Source of the DNA: Chloroflexota bacterium
GTDB lineage: Bacteria; Chloroflexota; Anaerolineae; Caldilineales; Caldilineaceae
Reading direction: 5' to 3'
NCBI GenBank assembly: GCA_018969295.1
Contig: JAGWYN010000015.1
Span: forward strand, 1 to 64,000
Length of the DNA: 64,000 nucleotides
Of this stretch, positions 26,780 to 37,039 are shown piece after piece; position 1 is the stretch's first letter; each line of letters begins with the position of its first letter. The notes beneath the pieces are model-generated. The model did not search any database, was not told where the DNA came from, and saw only the letters and a program-made list of their open reading frames with translations. A program made the translations under genes and the position numbers.

Positions 26780-27649
26780 GTGGACCCAAAAATTGATTTT
26801 CAAAGCCCGATCCCTTTTTATGTGCAACTGCTCGAATTCCTGCACAACCAGCTCAAACAGGGACTCTGGCGACCGGGCGACCAGCTGCCGGGCGAGCATA
26901 CCCTCTGCGAAACCTATGCAGTCAGCCGCACCGTGGTGCGCCAGGCGCTGGGCGAACTGGAAGCCGAAGGGCTGATCGTGCGCCACAAAGGCAAAGGTGC
27001 CTTTGTGGCGGAACCCAAAATTATCGAAAGCCTGGCCCAGAAATTGACCGGCTTCCACCAGGACATGCGCGAGCGCGGCCACCCGCTGGTCACACAGGTG
27101 CTGGGCCAGGCTCTGATCCCAGCCCCCCCCCAGGTGGCCCGTCACCTGGAAATCCCCGCCGCAACCCCCGTCATCTGTCTCCGGCGCCTGCGCTTTGTGC
27201 AGGAGGAGCCGATCCTGGTCGTGACCAGCTATCTGCCGCAGGCGCTCTGCCCAGGGCTGGAAACGGTCGATTTTCGCGAGCAGTCTCTCTACGCCTATCT
27301 TGAAAACGTCTACGGGCTGGAGATCGCGCGCGGACGACGGCGCATCGGCGCCGTTGCAGCCGATGCAGAGGACGCACGTCTGCTCCAGATTGCCCCCGGC
27401 GCGCCGCTGGTCTCGCTCGACAGTGTCAGCTATCTGGAAAACAATGTTCCCATCGAATACTATCAGGCAGTCCACCGCGGCGACCGCTCCCAGTTTGAGG
27501 TAGAACTGGTCCGCATTCGCGAACAGGGACATGTGCGCGAAACACTGCATTCCACAGCCCTGGATCTGCCGCAGAGCAACGGGCTGCTGGCAACGCCCGA
27601 AATGCCCCCCCACCCCAAACCCACCCAGACTTTGGAGTTCGCAAGATGA
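26780..27649 (+). CDS. GntR/HutC-family transcriptional regulator
   Basis: Encodes 289 residues from a GTG at 26780. An N-terminal winged helix (about 8-78) has the GntR signature PGDQLPGEHTLCETYAVSRT and the VRHKGKGAFVAE wing. A UTRA ligand-binding domain of the chorismate-lyase fold covers about 95-255. The UTRA domain usually binds a phosphorylated sugar or other small effector that releases the repressor. It lies inside the sugar operon; the likely target is the palindrome at 21605-21624. Its last four bases overlap the next gene start. Confidence 0.9.
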   Translation: MDPKIDFQSPIPFYVQLLEFLHNQLKQGLWRPGDQLPGEHTLCETYAVSRTVVRQALGELEAEGLIVRHKGKGAFVAEPKIIESLAQKLTGFHQDMRERGHPLVTQVLGQALIPAPPQVARHLEIPAATPVICLRRLRFVQEEPILVVTSYLPQALCPGLETVDFREQSLYAYLENVYGLEIARGRRRIGAVAADAEDARLLQIAPGAPLVSLDSVSYLENNVPIEYYQAVHRGDRSQFEVELVRIREQGHVRETLHSTALDLPQSNGLLATPEMPPHPKPTQTLEFAR

Positions 27650-28245
27650 CCCACCCAATCGACCGCCCTTTTTCATTTGGGCTCGCCGCCTCTTCTCCCC
27701 TGCTCGAACGCTACGACAACCACCTCACCCGACGGCTGGCCTCTATGGCCGGGTACTACCTGGACTCGGAAGCCTACACCGCCCAGCTGGCCCAAGAGAA
27801 CTCGCTGGTCTATGAGGTCTACGAAATACGTCGGCCCGAACAGGCCGGCGAGCTGCTCAGCGGACTCTCGATTCTCCACCCAGGCAAGGTCGGCACTGAA
27901 TACTTCATGACCAAAGGCCATTTCCATGCTGTGTTGGAGACCGGCGAGATCTACCACTGCCTCAACGGCAGGGGCGCCCTGGTCATGGAAACCCCAGAAG
28001 GAGAGTGGGCTGTCGAGGCGCTGCATCCTGGCCAGGTGCTCTATGTCCCCCCACGCTGGGCACATCGCTCGGTCAACACCGACCCGACCGAAGATCTTGT
28101 CACTTTTTTTGTCTACCCCGGCCATGCCGGCCACGACTATGGCACAATCGAAAAATTTGGTTTTCGCAAATTGCTGGTCGAGCAGGATGGCCAGCCCATA
28201 CTCCTGGACAACCCACGCTGGCACCCCCCGGAGACACGCAGATGA
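27646..28245 (+). CDS. cupin-type glucose-6-phosphate isomerase
   Basis: Encodes 199 residues. This is the metal-dependent, archaeal-type PGI (cupin fold), unrelated to the common Pgi. The metal site is visible as TKGHFHAVLETGEIYHCLNG (His, His, Glu) plus a later His in PPRWAHRSVN. It interconverts glucose 6-phosphate and fructose 6-phosphate, or acts on a related sugar phosphate. It overlaps both neighbours by four bases (ATGA), indicating coupled translation with the GntR regulator and the hydroxyacid dehydrogenase. Confidence 0.88.
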   Translation: MTHPIDRPFSFGLAASSPLLERYDNHLTRRLASMAGYYLDSEAYTAQLAQENSLVYEVYEIRRPEQAGELLSGLSILHPGKVGTEYFMTKGHFHAVLETGEIYHCLNGRGALVMETPEGEWAVEALHPGQVLYVPPRWAHRSVNTDPTEDLVTFFVYPGHAGHDYGTIEKFGFRKLLVEQDGQPILLDNPRWHPPETRR

Positions 28246-29210
28246 ACGACCTCAAAAGCTGCTGCGTGCTGGTCACACCGACCTCCTTTGGCCAGAACGA
28301 CCCGCAGCTGCGCACTGCGCTGGAGAGCACAGTCGGCCGCGTGATCTACAACCCCACGGCCCAGCCCCTCTCCTCTGCCGCGCTGCGCGACCTGCTGCCT
28401 GGCTGCCACGGCTGGATCGCCGGGCTGGACACGATCGACGCTGCAGCGTTGGCTGCCGCCGACCAGCTCCAAGTGATTGCCCGCTACGGTGCCGGCGTGG
28501 ATCGGGTCGACCTGGAGGCTGCGCGGGTACGCGGGATTGTGGTCACCAATACACCCAACGCCAACGCCGTCGCCGTCGCCGAGCTGACCGTCGGCCTGAT
28601 GATCGCCCTGGCCCGGTCCCTGCCAGCCGCCAATGCGGCGACCCGCAGTGGGCAGTGGCCGCGACTGAGCGGCGTGGGCATCGAAGCCAAAACCGTGGGG
28701 CTCCTCGGCTTCGGCGCCATCGGCCGACAGGTCGCCCGGCGCCTGCAAGGCTTTGACTGTCGCGTGGTCGCCCACGACCCCTGGGCCGACAGCGCCTTCG
28801 CACAGGCCCATGCCGTCACACTCCTCTCGCTGGAGGAAGTGGTCAGCCAGGCCGATTTTTTGTCGCTCCACCTGCCAGCCCTGCCCACAACACGCGGGCT
28901 GGTCGACAGCACTTTGCTGGCGAAGATGAAGGCAGGCGCCTTTCTCATCAACACGGCGCGCGGGGAGCTGGTCGACGAAGCCGCCCTGGCCGCCGCCCTG
29001 GCCAGCGGCCGCCTGCGCGGCGCAGCGCTGGACGCCTTCAGCAGCGAACCGCCAGCCCCCCACAACCCGCTGTTGGCGCTGCCCAACGTGATCGCCACCC
29101 CACACACCGGCGCCCACACCGACGGGGCCACCAATGCCATGGGCTGGGGCGCCCTGCAGGAGTGCCTGGCTGTGCTGCGCGGGGACCCCCCAGCCCATCG
29201 CGTGGCGTAA
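28242..29210 (+). CDS. D-isomer-specific 2-hydroxyacid dehydrogenase (SerA-like)
   Basis: Encodes 322 residues from ATG 28242, overlapping the upstream stop. The NAD-binding motif GLLGFGAIGRQVA (about 148-160), the catalytic Arg region NTARGELVDEAAL and a terminal His in the PHTGAH segment follow the phosphoglycerate dehydrogenase pattern. There is no C-terminal ACT or ASB domain, so it is a short form. Placed in a sugar operon, it more likely works on a sugar-derived hydroxy or keto acid than in serine synthesis. Confidence 0.87.
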   Translation: MNDLKSCCVLVTPTSFGQNDPQLRTALESTVGRVIYNPTAQPLSSAALRDLLPGCHGWIAGLDTIDAAALAAADQLQVIARYGAGVDRVDLEAARVRGIVVTNTPNANAVAVAELTVGLMIALARSLPAANAATRSGQWPRLSGVGIEAKTVGLLGFGAIGRQVARRLQGFDCRVVAHDPWADSAFAQAHAVTLLSLEEVVSQADFLSLHLPALPTTRGLVDSTLLAKMKAGAFLINTARGELVDEAALAAALASGRLRGAALDAFSSEPPAPHNPLLALPNVIATPHTGAHTDGATNAMGWGALQECLAVLRGDPPAHRVA

Positions 29211-29295
29211 CCCCATCCCTTTTATGCCCGAAAGAAGCGCTGCCAGAAACGCTGCAAAAGCCCGTACACCCTCTTCTCACCTCAGAAAGGTCGCT

Positions 29296-30237
29296 ATGTC
29301 ATCCGCTCCTGCCCAGCCTGTGCCAACGTTTTACTTCGTCGGCGTCACAACCCGCAACTCCTCTATCATGAAAGTCTTCCCCCGCTGGATGGAAGTGCTG
29401 GGGCACCCAGAGATCCTCCTCAAAGGGATCGACCACAAAATTCACGACGACCCCGCCGCCTATCGCGCCACCGTCTCCTACATCAAGGAGGATCCCCTGT
29501 CCCTCGGCGGCCTCGTCACCACCCATAAAATGGACCTGTACGCCGCAACCCAGGATCTGTTCGACTACCTGGACCCCTATGCTCGGCTTACCCATGAACT
29601 GTCGTCGATCTCCAAACAGGAGGGGCGGCTGGAAGGCCATGCCAAGGACCCGATCACGGCCGGGCTGAGCCTCGACGCCTTTCTCGAACCCGCCTATTTC
29701 CAAAGGACCGGCAGCCATGTGCTCTGTTTCGGCGCCGGCGGTTCGGCGCTGGCCACCCTGCTGCACCTGATCAACAAACCAGACAAAGCAGACCGCCCCG
29801 ACCGCTTCGTCGTCGTCAACCGCTCGCTGCCACGCCTGGAACATCTCTGTGCCATGGCCGCACAGCTCGACACAGACATCACCGTCGAACCCGTTCTCAA
29901 CAGCGATCCGTCGCACAACGACACGCTGATGGCCGCCCTGCCCGACGGCAGCCTCGTCATCAATGCCACCGGCATGGGCAAGGATACCCCCGGCTCCCCC
30001 ATCACCGACGCCGGCCTCTTTCCCCGCAACGGAATCGCCTGGGAGTTCAACTACCGCGGCGAGTTGGATTTCCTTCAGCAGGCGCTGCGCCAGCAGCAGC
30101 TGCGCAACCTCCACGTCGAGGACGGCTGGATCTACTTTCTGCACGGCTGGTCCCAGGTCGTCGCACAGGTGCTGCATGTCGACCTCACCCCCGAGCTGTT
30201 CACCAAACTCAACGCAGCGGCCTCGGCAGCACGCTGA
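29296..30237 (+). CDS. shikimate dehydrogenase-like oxidoreductase
   Basis: Encodes 313 residues from ATG 29296, with AGAAAGG upstream. The AroE fold is recognisable. GGLVTTHKMDLY contains the catalytic-type Lys, a DPITAGLSLDAF segment replaces the usual NTD motif, and FGAGGSALATLL is the dinucleotide-binding turn. It is longer than AroE and diverges in the shikimate-contact residues. Its position at the end of a sugar catabolic operon suggests oxidation of a cyclic or linear polyol rather than a role in aromatic synthesis. Substrate unknown. Confidence 0.75.
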   Translation: MSSAPAQPVPTFYFVGVTTRNSSIMKVFPRWMEVLGHPEILLKGIDHKIHDDPAAYRATVSYIKEDPLSLGGLVTTHKMDLYAATQDLFDYLDPYARLTHELSSISKQEGRLEGHAKDPITAGLSLDAFLEPAYFQRTGSHVLCFGAGGSALATLLHLINKPDKADRPDRFVVVNRSLPRLEHLCAMAAQLDTDITVEPVLNSDPSHNDTLMAALPDGSLVINATGMGKDTPGSPITDAGLFPRNGIAWEFNYRGELDFLQQALRQQQLRNLHVEDGWIYFLHGWSQVVAQVLHVDLTPELFTKLNAAASAAR

Positions 30238-30287
30238 ACGCAACGCGCTCCACCCACTTTTCGGCCAGCGTCCTGCGTGAAGACTTC

Positions 30288-30296
30288 TGCTATAAT
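30288..30296 (+). promoter_or_regulatory. extended -10 promoter for the ManA-like gene
   Basis: TGCTATAAT (hexamer at 30291-30296) is an extended -10 in the 148-bp gap after the dehydrogenase gene. Transcription would start near 30303, about 80 bases before the ATG at 30386. No clear -35 box is visible. It suggests that manA and the MFS gene form a separate unit. Confidence 0.55.
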
Positions 30297-30385
30297 GGGC
30301 TATCAAATAAACTACCAGCTTGCAAAGTTGCGGTGGCGGCAGCCGGCAGGCAATCCAGTGCCACCATCAACGACCAGGAACTGCC

Positions 30386-31390
<1,005 letters not shown>

Positions 31391-31400
31391 GAAATCCTCC

Positions 31401-32588
31401 GTGCAGCCACCCCTTCCTACCCTCTCCTTTCGCCGCCTGATCGGCATCAGCACAGCTGCCAAGTTCCTGGTCGATGTCAGCGCCCAGATCTTCAACCCCT
31501 TTCTACCGATCTTCGCCGCCGGGGTCGGGATGAATGTGGTGCAGCTGGGCCAGCTGATCGGCCTGCGCAACGCTATGGGGATCTTCGCCCCGGTGACCGG
31601 AGCGCTGGCCGACCGCTTCGGCTATCAGCGGGTGATCCGCATGGCCCTGCTCACCCTCGCCGCCAGTTTCCTGCTGCTGGCGTTCAGCACAGCCCCGTGG
31701 ATGGTGGTGCTGGCATTGGCGTTGTGCGGGCTGGGGCTCGGCGCCTTTGTGCCCAACCTGCAGGCCTTTGTCAGCAACCAGCTTCCCTACCAGCAGCGCG
31801 CACGCGGGCTGGGCATGATCGAGTATGCCTGGGCCCTGACCGGAATCCTCGGCCTCTCGCTGATCGGTCTGCTGATCGAGCAGAGCAGCTGGCGCACCCC
31901 GTTTCTGCTGCTCGCCGTCGGCATGGTGGCCATGAATTTTGTCTTTGCCACATTGCCCGACAGCCAGCGCCAGCAGAGCCCCCCGAGCGCCGCCCAGGCG
32001 CTGAACACGCTGCTGCTGCCCCCAGGCAACCGCCGTTCCACCTATGCAACCATGCTGGCCGGCGCGCTCAGCTACTGCGCCGCCATGCAGATCATGCTGG
32101 CCTACGGCGTCTGGCTGGCCGATCAATACCAGCTCGAAGCGGCAGCGCTCGGCACAGTCGCCTTTGTCCTGGGCTGGTTCGACCTGGCCGCCAGTGTTTC
32201 GGTCAGCTTTTTCACCGACCGCATCGGCAAACGACGCAGCGTGCTGATAGGCATCGCCGGCTCGCTGGTCGGCTATCTGCTCATGCCGCTGCTCAACCTG
32301 GCCCTGCTCCCCGCCGTCGCGATCATCGGCGTCACCCGCTGCTTTTTTGAGTTCGGCATCGTCAGCCATTTCCCGCTGCTCAGCGAGCAGATGCCAGCCC
32401 ACCGCGGCAAGGTCATGTCCCTGGGGGCAGCCCTCTCGCTCGGTGGCTCGACGCTGGCCGGCTTCAGCGGTCCCTGGCTGCTGGTCAATCTCGGCGTCGC
32501 CGCACTGGCCTGGTCTTCCGCAGCCCTGGTGCTGCTGTCGCTGCTGACCGTTCTGTTCCTGGTTCGGGAAACCCCAGAAATTCCATAA
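31401..32588 (+). CDS. MFS transporter
   Basis: Encodes 395 residues from a GTG at 31401, with AGGA seven bases upstream. There are twelve predicted transmembrane helices and the major-facilitator loop motif LADRFGYQRVIR between helices 2 and 3, with a related FTDRIGKRR at helices 8-9. Substrate cannot be deduced. Its 3' end overlaps the convergent phosphoglycerate-mutase-like gene by 104 bp, an unusually long tail-to-tail overlap with both frames well formed. Confidence 0.85.
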   Translation: MQPPLPTLSFRRLIGISTAAKFLVDVSAQIFNPFLPIFAAGVGMNVVQLGQLIGLRNAMGIFAPVTGALADRFGYQRVIRMALLTLAASFLLLAFSTAPWMVVLALALCGLGLGAFVPNLQAFVSNQLPYQQRARGLGMIEYAWALTGILGLSLIGLLIEQSSWRTPFLLLAVGMVAMNFVFATLPDSQRQQSPPSAAQALNTLLLPPGNRRSTYATMLAGALSYCAAMQIMLAYGVWLADQYQLEAAALGTVAFVLGWFDLAASVSVSFFTDRIGKRRSVLIGIAGSLVGYLLMPLLNLALLPAVAIIGVTRCFFEFGIVSHFPLLSEQMPAHRGKVMSLGAALSLGGSTLAGFSGPWLLVNLGVAALAWSSAALVLLSLLTVLFLVRETPEIP

Positions 32589-33504
32589 CAGCCGGGACAA
32601 GATCGGTCAAACCGTGCAGCCTCCCGGCGATCCGCTGCCGGTCAGCCCCCAACACCAGTGTCAACACCGGGTTGGTGGTGTGCTTGCCATGACGACATTC
32701 TTCGACATTGCCATGATCGCTGGTCACCACAACCAGCGTCTGGTTCAGATCTGCTGCCGCCAACAGCCCTGCCAACACAGCGTCAAAGCGCTGCAGCCAC
32801 TGCACGGCCCCCGCATGGTTCTGTGCGTGGCCCAGCACGTCGGTCTGCCACCCCTCAAAAAAAATAAAATCGTAGGGCTGACTCAGCTGCCAAAGCACCT
32901 GGCCCGCTTCCCGCGGCGTGTACACCGGCACATCGGGATACCCCAGTTCGTCTCGCCACCCTTCCCCCGTAAAATCAGCCGAAAGCGCTCGCCCAGCACA
33001 TAGGTCAGCATAGGTCAACAACGGTTGACCGCCGGCAACCGCTGCGTAGGGCAAGGCACTGAGCCGCCGACGGCCCCGCTCGACCGCATCAAAGTAGGCG
33101 CGTGGATAGGCGTTGCAGAAGTAGGGGGAGGCCCCCAGATCTCGCAGCCGACGAAAGATCCCCCCTTCATCCAGCACAGCACGCACACGGTCGTCCAGCC
33201 AAGGGCCAAAATGCTCGCCTAAACGTTCCGCAGCGTTGATGCCCGTCACAAGCGCTGCCTGTCCGGTCGCACTCTGCGGACGACCAGAAACCCCCAGCGC
33301 AGCATCGAGCGGCACCAGTTCAGCCTCCGCAGCCGACAGCCGTCCAGTCTCTACCACAGGCCGCCGCCCCGCCAACAGCCGATCCAACGTCGGATAAACA
33401 CCCATGGCCAACGGGTTGCTGGCTGGATCGTCCGCTCCGACCCCAACTCCGTCCAGAAAAAGCAGGATCACCCGTCTGCGTCGCACACCCTCTCCTGTCG
33501 CCAC
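32485..33504 (-). CDS. BPG-independent phosphoglycerate mutase/alkaline phosphatase-superfamily metalloenzyme
   Basis: Encodes 339 residues from GTG 33504; a second GTG at 33486 also has a good AGGAG site. Metal-site motifs are visible: LFLDGVGVG near the N-terminus, an SATGQAAL segment at the usual nucleophile position, and TSDHGNVEE near the C-terminus. The middle domain is short, unlike full-length GpmI or phosphopentomutase, so the exact mutase or phosphatase substrate is unclear. The C-terminal 35 residues overlap the end of the MFS gene and are Arg/Ala-rich. Confidence 0.8.
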   Translation of the reverse strand: MATGEGVRRRRVILLFLDGVGVGADDPASNPLAMGVYPTLDRLLAGRRPVVETGRLSAAEAELVPLDAALGVSGRPQSATGQAALVTGINAAERLGEHFGPWLDDRVRAVLDEGGIFRRLRDLGASPYFCNAYPRAYFDAVERGRRRLSALPYAAVAGGQPLLTYADLCAGRALSADFTGEGWRDELGYPDVPVYTPREAGQVLWQLSQPYDFIFFEGWQTDVLGHAQNHAGAVQWLQRFDAVLAGLLAAADLNQTLVVVTSDHGNVEECRHGKHTTNPVLTLVLGADRQRIAGRLHGLTDLVPAVMEFLGFPEPGTERSAATAAPGLRKTRPVRRRRD

Positions 33505-33609
33505 AAGACACCTTTCTCATCGGTTACCCCCAGGACTTCACATCCTGCCTACACGCATTGTAAACTTACCGGCAAAGATCGATCCAATTCGAAGACAAGG
33601 CACAGCCCG

Positions 33610-35178
33610 ATGAGCACACTCAGTTACCACTCCGCCATGCGCGGGATTCTCTTCACCGACCAGTACCAGCTTACCATGGCTCAGCTCTACTTTCGCCTGG
33701 GCTTGCACGAGCTGGAGGTGCAGTTCGATCACTTCTTCCGCCGCAACCCGGACTACGACCAGCACCAGGCCGGCTACTGCATCAATGCCGGACTCGAATG
33801 GTTTCTGGAATGGCTGCAGCAGGCCCACTTCCGCGACGCCGATCTCGAATTTCTGCGCAACCACCGCAACAGCCAGGGCGATCGGCTCTTCGCCGACGAT
33901 TTTCTTGACTATTTGCGCCGCTACGGCGATTTTGGCGGGCTGAGCCTCTACGCCATCCCCGAAGGCCGGGTCGTCCACCCCAATACACCCCTGACTCTCG
34001 TGCGCGGACCCATGGCCATGGCCCAGATTGTGGAAACGCCGCTGCTCAACAAGCTCAACTACCAGACCCTGATCGCCACCAAAGCAGCCCGGCTGGTCGA
34101 GGCCAGCCGGGGCGGCACCATCCTCGAATTCGGGCTGCGCCGTGCCCAAGGAGAAGGAGCCAACGACGGCACACGCGCCGCCCTGATCGGCGGCGCAGCC
34201 TTCAGCTCCAACGTAGGCGCCTCCCACTTGCTCGGGCTGCCCCCCAAAGGCACCCACGCCCACAGCATGGTGCAGCTGATGATGGCGCTGGGCGAAGGCG
34301 AGCTGGGGGCGTTCCGCGCCTACGCCGACCTCTACCCCGACGACTGCCTGCTGCTCGTCGATACGGTCGACACACTGCACTCGGGCGTGCCCAATGCCAT
34401 TAAAGTCTTCGAAGAACTCCGCCGCAAAGGACACCGCCCCGTCGGCATTCGACTCGACTCCGGCGACCAGGCCTACCTCAGCATCCAGGCCGCCAAACAG
34501 CTCGACACCGCCGGCTTCCCCGATACCTCGATCGTGCTCTCCAGCGATCTCGATGAACTGGTGATCTGGCAGATTCTCACCCAAATCCAACACGAAGCCC
34601 CACGCTACGCTGTCGACGCAGACCGGCTGATCCGCCGACTGGTCTACGGCGTCGGCACCCGCCTGATCACCTCGTGGGGCGAACCGGCCCTGGGAGGGGT
34701 CTACAAGCTGGTGGCAGTCCGCAAAGATGGAGATTGGAATTCAGCGATCAAGATCTCGGAATCTCCGTCCAAAACCCCGACCCCTGGCAACAAACGCGCC
34801 TGGCGCATCTACGACCAACGCCACAAAGCAACCGCAGATCTGCTGACGTTGGAACAGGAGTCCCTCCAGGAGGGCCAGCCGCTCGTGCTGCGCCACCCTG
34901 TCGACCAGACCAAACTGCGGATCCTCTCCCCAGAACAGGTCAGCCGGGTGGAGCCGCTCCATACCGAAATCGTGCGGGCCGGCAAGTTGGTCTACGAACT
35001 GCCGCCGCTCGCCACCCTCCGCCAGCAGCGCACCGAGGATGTCGAGGCGCTCGACCCAGGCGTGCGCCGGCTGGTCAACCCCCATCTCTACCATGTCTCG
35101 ATCAGCGAGTCCCTCTGGAACCTGAAACAGGAGCTGATCGCCGGTGCCCGCAGCCAAAACATCCGCCCCCCCAGCTGA
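33610..35178 (+). CDS. pncB: nicotinate phosphoribosyltransferase
   Basis: Encodes 522 residues. It converts nicotinate and PRPP to nicotinate mononucleotide in NAD salvage. TDQYQLTMAQLYF near the N-terminus, EFGLRRAQG in the centre and IRLDSGD followed by a VLSSDLDE segment are the family landmarks. It stands alone on the plus strand, with its stop six bases from the end of the convergent CBS-NifJ operon. The long C-terminal part is typical of the PncB2-like form. Confidence 0.92.
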   Translation: MSTLSYHSAMRGILFTDQYQLTMAQLYFRLGLHELEVQFDHFFRRNPDYDQHQAGYCINAGLEWFLEWLQQAHFRDADLEFLRNHRNSQGDRLFADDFLDYLRRYGDFGGLSLYAIPEGRVVHPNTPLTLVRGPMAMAQIVETPLLNKLNYQTLIATKAARLVEASRGGTILEFGLRRAQGEGANDGTRAALIGGAAFSSNVGASHLLGLPPKGTHAHSMVQLMMALGEGELGAFRAYADLYPDDCLLLVDTVDTLHSGVPNAIKVFEELRRKGHRPVGIRLDSGDQAYLSIQAAKQLDTAGFPDTSIVLSSDLDELVIWQILTQIQHEAPRYAVDADRLIRRLVYGVGTRLITSWGEPALGGVYKLVAVRKDGDWNSAIKISESPSKTPTPGNKRAWRIYDQRHKATADLLTLEQESLQEGQPLVLRHPVDQTKLRILSPEQVSRVEPLHTEIVRAGKLVYELPPLATLRQQRTEDVEALDPGVRRLVNPHLYHVSISESLWNLKQELIAGARSQNIRPPS

Positions 35179-35184
35179 AGCGCG

Positions 35185-35613
35185 CTATTCCTCTGCCCAC
35201 GATTCGACAACCAGCCGGAAGATGTCGCTTTCGGTGAGAATCCCGACCAGTTGGTTGCCCCGCACGACCGGCAACCCACTCACCTGGTACTCCAGCATCC
35301 GTTCAGCCGCCTCCTGAATCGTGGCACTGGGGCTGATCGTGACCGGAGAGTAGGTCATCACCGCACGCACAGGCCGCTGCACCAGCAGCGCACGCGTCTG
35401 TTCGTCCCCCTCGTCGACCGTCGCCGGGATCTGGCGCAGCAGGTCGCTGTAGGTCACAATGCCGACCAACTCCCCCCCCTCTACGACCGGCAGACGGCGC
35501 ACCTCCTGCTCGCTCATCAGTTCCTGCGCCTCAGAAAGGCTGGCCTCCGGCCCAATCACCACCGGATTTTCATGCATCCAGTCCTGCACTTCGGTCAGAT
35601 GACGTCGTTTCAT
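35185..35613 (-). CDS. two-CBS-domain protein
   Basis: Encodes 142 residues forming one Bateman pair: CBS1 about 8-65 (LPVVEGGELVGIVTYSDLL) and CBS2 about 80-138 (LPVVRGNQLVGILTESDIF). Such stand-alone proteins bind AMP, ATP or similar and regulate partner enzymes. It is the last gene of the operon with NifJ and the USP protein. GAGGAG lies seven bases before the ATG. A parallel with Hrp1-type CBS proteins of hypoxia regulons is suggestive only. Confidence 0.88.
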   Translation of the reverse strand: MKRRHLTEVQDWMHENPVVIGPEASLSEAQELMSEQEVRRLPVVEGGELVGIVTYSDLLRQIPATVDEGDEQTRALLVQRPVRAVMTYSPVTISPSATIQEAAERMLEYQVSGLPVVRGNQLVGILTESDIFRLVVESWAEE

Positions 35614-35623
35614 GGCAGGCTCC

Positions 35624-37012
35624 TCATCGGATACGCGTCCTCACCAACAGGACGGACTGGTCCACATAGCGCACCAACGTGTTGGCAATGCTGCTGGGAA
35701 AATGGCCCGGGGTCGACTCACTGCCCGCCACCACCAGGTCGTAGCCAGTGTCGCGGGCACGCTGCAAAATCACTTCCTGTACCGAACCCGGCTGCAACAC
35801 GATCGACGATCGGGTGAAGTCGTGGGCTTCCAGCTTGTGCTCCCACTTGTGCAGCATGGCCGACAGCCGGGTTCCCTGGGCGATCGCAGCCTCGACATCC
35901 ATCGTTGCACCCGGCTCGGTCGACAGATAGGGGGCTGCCGACGGCGGCATGACGTGCAGCAGATCCAGCTGCGCACCCAAAATCTGGGCAAACTGGGCAC
36001 CTACCGTCACCAGCGCCTCATCCTCCACCCCCGCACAGACCAGCACCCGCCGAAAAAGCTGGCGGTGCCCCTTGACCAACAACACCGTCGACTGAACTTC
36101 TTGTAAGATCCGATAGGCGGTCGGCCCCACCACATTCGCCCCCCCCGCGCCGCGGTCGGCAAAAGCCCCGATCACCAACAGATCCACCGGGTTCGCCTGC
36201 AGCGCGTGGAGCACCTCTTCGTCGGCGTAGCCGACCAGCGGCACAATCGCGCGCGGACGCATTTCCCCGGCCCCGGTGGAAGGCAGCAGCGCAGTCGTGT
36301 CGGTCATAATCTGCTGGGCCTTGCCAGCCCCCTCCCGATCCGAGGCTGTCACCAACACCGTCAGTTCCCCGCCCAGCAGTTGCTGTAACTGGCTGGCCAG
36401 CGTCACGGCTCGCTGGCCAAAGGTCGCACCGTCGGTCGCCACAGCAATCCGGAGCCCGCCCCCCTGCCCCAACGACAAGGCCAGCCGCTCTCCCGCCGTT
36501 CTGGCAACCGCTGCCGCTTCCGGCCGTAACAGCAACACCGGTACCGCCACATTGCGCAAGACCCGCTCCGCCACGCTGCCCATGACCAGACGGTCAAACC
36601 CAGAGCGCCCATGGGTCGCCATTGCAATCAGACTGACCCCCTCCCCGCTGGCGTAATTCATGATGCGCTGCGCTGGGTCCCCGAATTGTACATCCGTTTT
36701 CACCGTGTACCCGAGCTCACGCAGCCGCTCCGCCTCCGGGCGGAGCTCGGCCAGCAGCTGGTCGCGCACCCCCTGCAACGTTTCCGCCAGCACACTGTCC
36801 CCCTCCTCACCCCTCTCATACAAACCCGACAACACCCCAGCCCCGTCCAGCAGCGTGCGCGCAGGAACCGCCTCCAACGACATCTTCAGCGGCGGCGCAA
36901 TCCGCAGCAAGAGCAGTTCCATGTCGCGTGGGTCAAAAAAATCTACCACGACCCGCACAATCTGCAGGCTAAAATCCGAACCGTCCAGCGGGATCAAGAG
37001 CTTGCGTTTCAC
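35624..37012 (-). CDS. universal stress protein with three tandem Usp domains
   Basis: Encodes 462 residues from GTG 37012; AGAGGAGG sits just upstream, which decides this start over the ATG at 37039. Usp1 (about 1-165) has the ATP-type motif ATHGRSGFDRLVMGSVAERV. Usp2 (about 180-315) ends VIGAFADRG with a degenerate loop. Usp3 (about 318-462) contains VAGSESTPGHFPSSIANTLV. Only the first domain has a clear nucleotide motif. Double-Usp proteins are common; three in a row is less so. It lies between a DHODH-like and a CBS gene in the NifJ operon. Confidence 0.88.
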   Translation of the reverse strand: MKRKLLIPLDGSDFSLQIVRVVVDFFDPRDMELLLLRIAPPLKMSLEAVPARTLLDGAGVLSGLYERGEEGDSVLAETLQGVRDQLLAELRPEAERLRELGYTVKTDVQFGDPAQRIMNYASGEGVSLIAMATHGRSGFDRLVMGSVAERVLRNVAVPVLLLRPEAAAVARTAGERLALSLGQGGGLRIAVATDGATFGQRAVTLASQLQQLLGGELTVLVTASDREGAGKAQQIMTDTTALLPSTGAGEMRPRAIVPLVGYADEEVLHALQANPVDLLVIGAFADRGAGGANVVGPTAYRILQEVQSTVLLVKGHRQLFRRVLVCAGVEDEALVTVGAQFAQILGAQLDLLHVMPPSAAPYLSTEPGATMDVEAAIAQGTRLSAMLHKWEHKLEAHDFTRSSIVLQPGSVQEVILQRARDTGYDLVVAGSESTPGHFPSSIANTLVRYVDQSVLLVRTRIR

Positions 37013-37039
37013 GGTGTTTGCCTCCTCTCTTCCATCCAC

